Part shown: positions 1-4,001 of the stretch, piece after piece
How positions within the stretch are numbered: position 1 is the first letter of the stretch
Layout: each line of letters begins with the position of its first letter
NCBI GenBank assembly: GCA_021648185.1
Contig: JAKITH010000085.1
Location: forward strand, 1 to 5,440
Origin: Thiomicrorhabdus sp.
GTDB lineage: Bacteria > Pseudomonadota > Gammaproteobacteria > Thiomicrospirales > Thiomicrospiraceae
Length of the DNA: 5,440 bases
Direction of reading: 5' to 3'
The notes under the pieces: model-generated
What the model saw: the letters and a program-made list of their open reading frames with translations, nothing else
Database searches by the model: none
What the model was told of the DNA's origin: nothing
Made by a program: the position numbers and the translations under genes

Positions 1-375
<375 letters not shown>

Positions 376-412
376 GCTAGCGGGTTGCCCTTAGTTTCTT
401 TGATTTTTCGAC

Positions 413-691
413 TCAAACCTCGTCTTTCGAGGTTTTTTTCTTGGTTTTGGCAAAGCCCGCCCCTTTTTTAGTTTTGGCTTTTAAGTCAAGTTTCTCAATC
501 ATTTCACGATAATCGAGTCCTGCTTTTTTCAATTCAACAAAGCTCACCACTATGACCGCAATGGTATTTGGCACTTCGCCCTTTTTTTTATACGCTTGCA
601 AGTTCTTATCGCTGACCTTTATTAAGCGACTGAATTTAGGCAAGGATATCTCCGCGTCTAATAAATGTTTTTTAAATTCAATGAATGTCAT
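413..691 (-). CDS. Small helix-turn-helix protein with lysine-rich tail (hypothetical)
   Basis: The product is 92 residues from ATG 691. That start is preferred over an in-frame GTG at 703 because a GTGAG Shine-Dalgarno-like sequence sits 7 nt before the ATG. Residues ~5-60 look like a compact Cro/XRE-like helix-turn-helix fold: EFKKHLLDAEI, then LPKFSRLIKVS (helix 2 and turn), then DKNLQAYKKKGEVP (candidate recognition helix). The C-terminal ~25 residues are a basic, probably disordered tail (KAKTKKGAGFAKTKKKTSK). The fold suggests a small DNA-binding protein or regulator; target and role are unknown. It is convergent with sqr and divergent from the lysine-rich gene at 867, with 175 bp between the two starts, so regulation of that neighbour or of itself is possible but not shown. 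I recognise the fold type, not a named family. Confidence 0.7.
   Translation of the reverse strand: MTFIEFKKHLLDAEISLPKFSRLIKVSDKNLQAYKKKGEVPNTIAVIVVSFVELKKAGLDYREMIEKLDLKAKTKKGAGFAKTKKKTSKDEV
415..439 (+). terminator. Rho-independent terminator of sqr
   Basis: An 8-bp perfect stem (AAACCTCG 415-422, CGAGGTTT 428-435) with a 5-nt loop is followed by T residues; the T tract spans 433-439. It lies 40 nt after the sqr stop. It also falls within the last codons of the convergent small gene, so one DNA segment serves as terminator on the + strand and as the coding end on the - strand. Confidence 0.82.
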
Positions 692-774
692 GCAAAATCT
701 CACTTAAATTAGTGTGGAAGCCGAAAAAAGGCGACTTAACCAATGTTTGTTTTATATCAAAAGGTAATATTTTA

Positions 775-804
775 TTGACATTGTCGCTAATAAGAGTGTA
801 CTAT
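775..804 (+). promoter_or_regulatory. Sigma-70-type promoter of the lysine-rich protein gene
   Basis: A perfect -35 box TTGACA (775-780) is followed, after an 18-bp spacer, by TACTAT (799-804), four of six matches to TATAAT. An alternative -10, TATAAC at 802-807, would leave a 21-bp spacer to this -35, which is too long. The predicted transcript begins near 811 and carries a leader of about 55 nt to the ATG at 867. Confidence 0.62.
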
Positions 805-813
805 AACTCGCAG

Positions 814-835
814 TTACTTAAATGGACATAAGTAA
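814..835. repeat. 7-bp inverted repeat at the transcript start of the lysine-rich gene
   Basis: TTACTTA (814-820) and TAAGTAA (829-835) are perfect reverse complements separated by 8 nt. The repeat sits just downstream of the predicted -10, where an operator for a dimeric repressor would overlap the start of transcription. In RNA it would form a weak AU-rich 5' hairpin. The repeat is seen directly; either role is inference. Confidence 0.5.
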
Positions 836-866
836 TAAATCGTATTTTTTGTAAGGAGCTAGAAAA

Positions 867-1091
867 ATGGCAAAATCAACTAAGAAGAGCGTAAAAAAAT
901 CATTAGCAACTAAGCTGGTTAAAAAGGTTGCCGCAAAAGCCGCAGCAAAAGCCGCTGAAAAAGCAGGATTTAAGAAAAAAGACGCTAAAAAAGTAGTTAA
1001 GTTAGCGGTTAAAAAAGCGGTTAAAAAAGGCCTTTCTAAGAAGTCTAAAGTAAAGTCAGTCGCTAAAAAAGTGGTTAAAAAAGCCTCTTAA
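867..1091 (+). CDS. Lysine/alanine-rich histone H1-like DNA-binding protein
   Basis: The product is 74 residues. AAGGAG (853-858), 8 nt before the ATG, is a strong ribosome-binding site and supports this start. By my count 29 residues are lysine and 15 alanine. There is no arginine, and only three non-basic features stand out: E31, F35 and D39. The N-terminal half has AAK/AAAKAA helical runs. The middle GFKKKDAKK is followed by repeated VKK(A/G) units. This composition matches eukaryotic-type histone H1 tails and bacterial H1-like proteins such as Chlamydia Hc1/Hc2 and Bordetella BpH1, which bind DNA non-specifically and compact the nucleoid. Low complexity means similarity may be compositional only, so the call is by type rather than orthology. 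The gene is monocistronic: own promoter, own terminator. Good initiation signals suggest substantial expression. An RNA- or ribosome-binding role is the main alternative. Confidence 0.75.
   Translation: MAKSTKKSVKKSLATKLVKKVAAKAAAKAAEKAGFKKKDAKKVVKLAVKKAVKKGLSKKSKVKSVAKKVVKKAS
1005..1028 (+). repeat. 12-bp tandem duplication encoding AVKK twice
   Basis: GCGGTTAAAAAA occurs twice head to tail (1005-1016, 1017-1028), in frame, coding residues 47-54 of the lysine-rich protein. Related GTTAAAAAAG copies occur elsewhere in the gene. Identical codons in both units point to a recent duplication or to slippage, a route for length variation in the basic tail. Confidence 0.8.
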
Positions 1092-1122
1092 TTTCAAAAG
1101 ATTGTCAAAAACTTTTTGTAAG

Positions 1123-1159
1123 CCCCTGTTTTAGGTAATGCCTGAACAGGGGTTTTTTT
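1123..1159 (+). terminator. Rho-independent terminator after the lysine-rich gene
   Basis: A perfect 8-bp stem CCCCTGTT (1123-1130) / AACAGGGG (1145-1152) is followed by seven T (1153-1159). Within the loop AGG (1133-1135) can pair with CCT (1141-1143), lengthening the hairpin. It lies 31 nt past the stop codon and isolates the gene from the TRIC gene downstream. Confidence 0.92.
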
Positions 1160-1177
1160 ATGGTGATTAAAAATTAC

Positions 1178-1222
1178 GAGTCTTATGCTTTCCTCCTTTT
1201 TTATCTTTTTAGCACAAGACTC
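1178..1222. promoter_or_regulatory. 12-bp interrupted inverted repeat upstream of the TRIC gene -10 box
   Basis: The left arm GAGTCTTATGCT (1178-1189) and right arm AGCACAAGACTC (1211-1222) are reverse complements at 11 of 12 positions, separated by a 21-nt T-rich spacer. The right arm ends 2 nt before TATAAT, and the spacer covers the -35 region. This is a plausible binding site for a dimeric regulator. If transcription instead began further upstream it would be a leader hairpin with TCCTCC in its loop. The symmetry is seen directly; function is inference. Confidence 0.5.
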
Positions 1223-1224
1223 TC

Positions 1225-1230
1225 TATAAT
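1225..1230 (+). promoter_or_regulatory. Consensus -10 box (TATAAT) of the TRIC channel gene
   Basis: This is a perfect TATAAT. A good -35 is missing at the expected spacing (TATCTT at 1202-1207 for 17 bp), so an activator may be needed or the box may be fortuitous. If used, transcription would start at about 1236-1238, on the ATG at 1237. Confidence 0.5.
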
Positions 1231-1236
1231 GTGCGC

Positions 1237-1872
1237 ATGAATTTTGATATGACGATCAGTGCATTGGATTTGCTGGGAACCGTGGTGTTTGCGATCACAG
1301 GGTTGCTGGCGGCAAGCCGTAAGCAGTTAGACTTATTTGGCGCCATCGTCATTGCGATGGTGACGGCCATTGGTGGCGGAACCTTGCGTGATCTGATTTT
1401 AGATCAACCTGTGTTTTGGGTTACGCAACCCATCTATATTTACATTGTGGTGACCGCGGCGCTGTTTATGTTTTTTTACGCCAAGTTTAAAACCCCTCCA
1501 ATGCGCTTGCTGTTGTATTTAGATGCATTGGGTTTGGCGGTATTTACCGCTATTGGGGCGCAAAAAGCGATGGACTTAGGATTGAGTGACCCCATTATTA
1601 TTATGACCGCGATTATGACTGGGGCGGCAGGTGGGGTGATTCGAGATGTGTTGGTGGGTGAAGTTCCGTTGATTTTTCGTAAAGAAATTTATGCCACCGC
1701 GAGCTTTATTGGCGCGAGTGTAATGGTATTGGCAACGGGCTTTTTTGAGCAGCAAGAAGTGGCGGTGATGTTGTGTATTGTGGTGGTCTTTAGTTTACGA
1801 ATTTTGACCATCATTGGTAATTACAGTTTGCCGGTGTTTAACCCAATTCATAAACAGGATTCGGATGATTAA
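1237..1872 (+). CDS. TRIC-type cation channel / UPF0126 membrane protein (YicG-like)
   Basis: The product is 211 residues from ATG 1237; relatives are about 205. An upstream in-frame GTG (1231) abuts the TATAAT box and would fall outside its transcript. ATG 1249 is a third option giving 207 residues. No Shine-Dalgarno sequence precedes any of them. The protein is almost entirely hydrophobic, with about seven membrane helices, built from two homologous halves. Each half carries the family's Gly-rich motif: GGGTLRD at residues 46-52 and AGGVIRD at 131-137, each followed by a short acidic/proline stretch (ILDQPVFW; VLVGEVPLIF). Prokaryotic TRIC proteins of this fold are trimeric monovalent-cation channels. 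The Pfam repeat has also been called a glycine transporter domain, so substrate is not certain. A palindromic element is inserted right at the stop codon. Confidence 0.88.
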   Translation: MNFDMTISALDLLGTVVFAITGLLAASRKQLDLFGAIVIAMVTAIGGGTLRDLILDQPVFWVTQPIYIYIVVTAALFMFFYAKFKTPPMRLLLYLDALGLAVFTAIGAQKAMDLGLSDPIIIMTAIMTGAAGGVIRDVLVGEVPLIFRKEIYATASFIGASVMVLATGFFEQQEVAVMLCIVVVFSLRILTIIGNYSLPVFNPIHKQDSDD

Positions 1873-1874
1873 AA
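1870..1874. repeat. Left target-site duplication TAAAA, containing the TRIC stop codon
   Basis: TAAAA lies directly left of the palindromic element and is repeated exactly on its right (2034-2038). Its first three bases are the TAA stop codon of the TRIC gene. With a 5-bp AT-rich repeat, chance cannot be excluded, but both copies abut the inverted repeats exactly. Confidence 0.65.
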
Positions 1875-1892
1875 GAGACCTTTGCACGAGAG
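1875..1892 (+). repeat. Left terminal inverted repeat of the palindromic element
   Basis: GAGACCTTTGCACGAGAG is identical over 18 nt to the reverse complement of 2016-2033. Counting the outer A1874/T2034 pair, which I assign to the target duplication, the symmetry reaches 19 bp. Confidence 0.88.
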
Positions 1893-1945
1893 GATGCACG
1901 GATAAAAAAGGCTGAAATACGCCTGATTTTCGTTGAAAACCTTGC

Positions 1946-1961
1946 GAATACCTAGGTATTC
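1946..1961. repeat. Central 16-bp perfect palindrome of the element
   Basis: GAATACCTAGGTATTC is its own reverse complement. Its centre (between 1953 and 1954) coincides with the midpoint of the two terminal repeats, so the element is symmetric at every scale. Confidence 0.9.
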
Positions 1962-2015
1962 CCTGCGATTTCCGCCTCAATCAGTCAAATTTCATCTCTT
2001 TTTTCTCTAGCGCCT

Positions 2016-2033
2016 CTCTCGTGCAAAGGTCTC
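2016..2033 (-). repeat. Right terminal inverted repeat of the palindromic element
   Basis: CTCTCGTGCAAAGGTCTC is the exact reverse complement of 1875-1892. Just inside, the right arm has an extra CT compared with the left, so perfect pairing stops here. Confidence 0.88.
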
Positions 2034-2038
2034 TAAAA
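2034..2038. repeat. Right target-site duplication TAAAA
   Basis: This is the exact copy of 1870-1874, abutting the right inverted repeat. Before insertion the TRIC stop would have run TAAAA then TAACG, leaving only about 30 bp to the lolC start. Confidence 0.65.
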
Positions 2039-2068
2039 ATAACGTTTTTAAAAAGGCATTAATCTTGT

Positions 2069-3322
2069 ATGTTTAAACTTCCTTATGAGCTATTTTTAGG
2101 GCTGCGCTATACCCGTGCGAAACGGCGTAATGGCTTTATCTCATTTATCTCTTTTTCATCAATGATTGGAATCGCTTTGGGCGTGACGGCGTTAATTACG
2201 ATTATGTCGATTATGAACGGCTTTCAAGAAGAGTTACGAGACCGTATTTTGGGTATGACCGCCCACATGACCATTAATGAGCAGAACAATCGCTTAGAAG
2301 ACTGGGATTCGCTCTACAATCAAATGATTAATCAACCACATGTTACCGGTGCGGCGCCCAACATTATGGAGCAAGGCATGTTAAGCCATGCGGGTGAAGT
2401 GAAAGGGGTGCAAATTAGAGGCGTATTACCAGAGCTTGAAAATGACGTAGCGGACATTGACAGTAAAATGTTAGACGATGGTCAGCTTGCGGATTTGGTT
2501 CCTAAAAAATATCGGATGATTTTGGGCAGTGAGTTGGCGATGAGCTTAGGGGTGGATATTGGAGATAAAGTGACACTCATCGCACCGCAAGGGACGATTT
2601 CACCTGTGGGCATGGTGCCACGTATTAAACGCTTTACGGTGGTGGGTATCTTTGAAGCAGGAATGCATGAGTACGACAGCGGACTGGCCATTATTCACAT
2701 AGAAGACGCTAAAAAAGTGTTTAAGTATGGTGACTCTGTCAGTGCATTGCAACTTAAGTTAGACGATATGTTTTTGGTGGCTAAGGTTAAAAATCAGTTA
2801 GCAAAAGTGGCTGAAAAATCCTTGTATTTGCGCGACTGGACGCAACAACACGCCAACTTTTTTAGAGCGATTGAGATGGAAAAACGGATGATGTTTATTG
2901 TGTTGGCTTTAATCATCATGGTCGCCACCTTTAACATTGTCTCCACTATGGTGATGGTGGTCACGGATAAGCAGGGCGACATTGCGGTACTGCGAACCAT
3001 TGGCGCATCGCCGGGCAGTATTCAACTTATTTTTATTATTCAAGGTCTGGTGATTGGTGTGCTCGGCTCGTTGATGGGATTAGCAGGGGGCTTGAGTTTG
3101 GCCTTTAATATTGATGTGATTATCCCCTTTATTGAGACCATTTTAGGCATTGAGTTTTTCCCAGCGGATGTGTATTACATCAGCAGTGTGCCCTCTAAAG
3201 TAGAGTGGAGTGATGTGTGGTCGGTAACCGGTTTGGCCTTTGTGTTAACCTTGCTGGCCACACTGTACCCCGCTTTTAAAGCCGCAAAACTTCAACCTGC
3301 CGAGGCATTACGTTATGAGTGA
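2069..3322 (+). CDS. lolC: Lipoprotein-releasing ABC transporter permease LolC (or homodimeric LolF)
   Basis: The product is 417 residues; E. coli LolC and LolE are 400 and 414. It is the inner-membrane permease of the Lol system, which extracts outer-membrane lipoproteins and transfers them to periplasmic LolA. It opens with the family's N-terminal PYELFLGLRYTRAKRRNGFISF. TM1 is at about 22-49, followed by a large periplasmic domain (~50-270). TM2 is near 276-298, TM3 near 317-345 and TM4 near 383-405, in an FtsX-type arrangement, and it ends PAEALRYE. A proline-rich PQGTISPVGMVPR stretch (173-185) sits where LolC carries the LolA-binding Hook (167-179 in E. coli). The ATG is weakly served: AAGG lies 12 nt upstream. 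It overlaps lolD by 8 nt. With no lolE following lolD, it may act as a homodimer. No clear promoter is seen between the palindromic element and the start, so read-through from the TRIC gene is possible. Confidence 0.93.
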   Translation: MFKLPYELFLGLRYTRAKRRNGFISFISFSSMIGIALGVTALITIMSIMNGFQEELRDRILGMTAHMTINEQNNRLEDWDSLYNQMINQPHVTGAAPNIMEQGMLSHAGEVKGVQIRGVLPELENDVADIDSKMLDDGQLADLVPKKYRMILGSELAMSLGVDIGDKVTLIAPQGTISPVGMVPRIKRFTVVGIFEAGMHEYDSGLAIIHIEDAKKVFKYGDSVSALQLKLDDMFLVAKVKNQLAKVAEKSLYLRDWTQQHANFFRAIEMEKRMMFIVLALIIMVATFNIVSTMVMVVTDKQGDIAVLRTIGASPGSIQLIFIIQGLVIGVLGSLMGLAGGLSLAFNIDVIIPFIETILGIEFFPADVYYISSVPSKVEWSDVWSVTGLAFVLTLLATLYPAFKAAKLQPAEALRYE

Positions 3323-3998
3323 GTTTGTATTACAAGCCAAAGAACTGTCCAAATCGTTTACCGATGCCGCCGTGCAAATCACCGTATTTACCGATGTAAA
3401 TTTAGCGATAAAGCCGGGTGAAAAGGTCGCGATTGTGGGCGCTTCGGGGTCAGGAAAAAGTACCTTATTGCATATTTTAGCGGGATTAGACCAACCCGAT
3501 AGTGGCGAGGTTTTACTGAATGGTGCGTCTTTTTCACAACAAAAAGATACCCCACGTGGGCGGTTACGCAATCAGTACATGGGCTTTGTGTACCAGTTTC
3601 ATCACTTACTGCCAGAGCTTAGTGCACTAGAAAATGTGATGCTGCCGCTTAGGGTCAGGCGAACGGCCGCCAAAGAGGCGCAAACCACTGCGGAAAAGTT
3701 GTTAACACGTGTGGGATTAGCTGATCGTGCACACCACAAACCCAGTGAACTCTCGGGAGGGGAGCGTCAAAGAGTTGCCATTGCGCGTGCTTTAATTACC
3801 GAACCCAAATGCATTTTAGCCGATGAACCCACAGGAAATTTAGATGATACCTCTGCAGATCAGGTGTTTCAGTTATTACTGGAGCTGAATCAAGAGTTTA
3901 ATACGGCATTGGTGATTGTGACCCATGATTTGGCGTTGGCAAGTAAAATGGATCGTCAATTACGCCTGTCAGGCGGCCATATTCAAGAGGTTAAATAA
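3315..3998 (+). CDS. lolD: Lipoprotein-releasing system ATP-binding protein LolD
   Basis: The product is 227 residues, full length for LolD. This cytoplasmic ATPase drives lipoprotein release through the LolC-type permease. Motifs in order: Walker A GASGSGKST (42-50), Q-loop Gln94 within the FVYQFHHLLPE segment characteristic of LolD, ABC signature LSGGERQR (146-153), Walker B ILADEP with catalytic Glu171, D-loop GNLD (174-177), and switch His204 in VTHD. All key residues are intact. The start ATG overlaps the lolC stop (ATGAGTGA), with GAGG (3302-3305) 9 nt upstream as ribosome-binding site; this indicates translational coupling. LolD belongs to the MacB/LolD/FtsE class, but the HHLLPE segment and the lolC neighbour favour LolD over MacB or FtsE. 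Confidence 0.96.
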   Translation: MSEFVLQAKELSKSFTDAAVQITVFTDVNLAIKPGEKVAIVGASGSGKSTLLHILAGLDQPDSGEVLLNGASFSQQKDTPRGRLRNQYMGFVYQFHHLLPELSALENVMLPLRVRRTAAKEAQTTAEKLLTRVGLADRAHHKPSELSGGERQRVAIARALITEPKCILADEPTGNLDDTSADQVFQLLLELNQEFNTALVIVTHDLALASKMDRQLRLSGGHIQEVK

Positions 3999-4001
3999 AC
4001 C

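Larger units (their letters stand above)
1875..2033. mobile_element. MITE-like palindromic insertion element, 159 bp, non-coding
   Basis: The ends are perfect 18-bp inverted repeats: GAGACCTTTGCACGAGAG (1875-1892) and its complement (2016-2033). A 5-bp TAAAA duplication flanks them. The interior is also symmetric about the same centre, near 1954. Matched pairs include TGAAAT 1913-1918 / ATTTCA 1989-1994, CTGATT 1923-1928 / AATCAG 1979-1984, an A6G / CT6 pair, and the 16-bp perfect palindrome at 1946-1961 around CCTAGG. There is no convincing reading frame; the open frame across its minus strand has no initiation signal and merely extends into the TRIC gene. The structure fits a non-autonomous transposable element mobilised by a transposase acting on the same ends. 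GAGACCTTTGCA-type ends remind me of IS5-like elements, but I cannot confirm the parent. Transcribed, it would fold into one long imperfect hairpin. Confidence 0.82.

Noticed and set aside
720..733. Short hairpin GCC-A-rich loop-GGC upstream of the HTH gene.
   Set aside because: The stem is only 3 bp, within what is expected by chance.
692..780. Possible promoter for the HTH gene: TATAAA on the minus strand at 756-751.
   Set aside because: No acceptable -35 exists at 16-18 bp (GTCAAT or TGTCAA at best), so I cannot support it as a feature.
1795..1980. Minus-strand open frame of 61 codons across the TRIC 3' end and the palindromic element.
   Set aside because: It overlaps a well-supported gene, has no ribosome-binding site, and half of it is palindrome sequence; composition is not protein-like.
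2018..2040. Right arm of the palindromic element as a terminator before lolC.
   Set aside because: On the + strand the stem is followed by TAAAAA rather than a T tract; on the - strand only four T follow the left arm.
2482..3000. Two minus-strand open frames (2482-2691 and 2794-3000) inside lolC.
   Set aside because: Both lie antisense to intact, conserved lolC coding sequence and show no initiation signals or recognisable domain.
3308..3571. Minus-strand frame opposite the start of lolD.
   Set aside because: It is antisense to the LolD Walker A region, which is clearly coding on the + strand.
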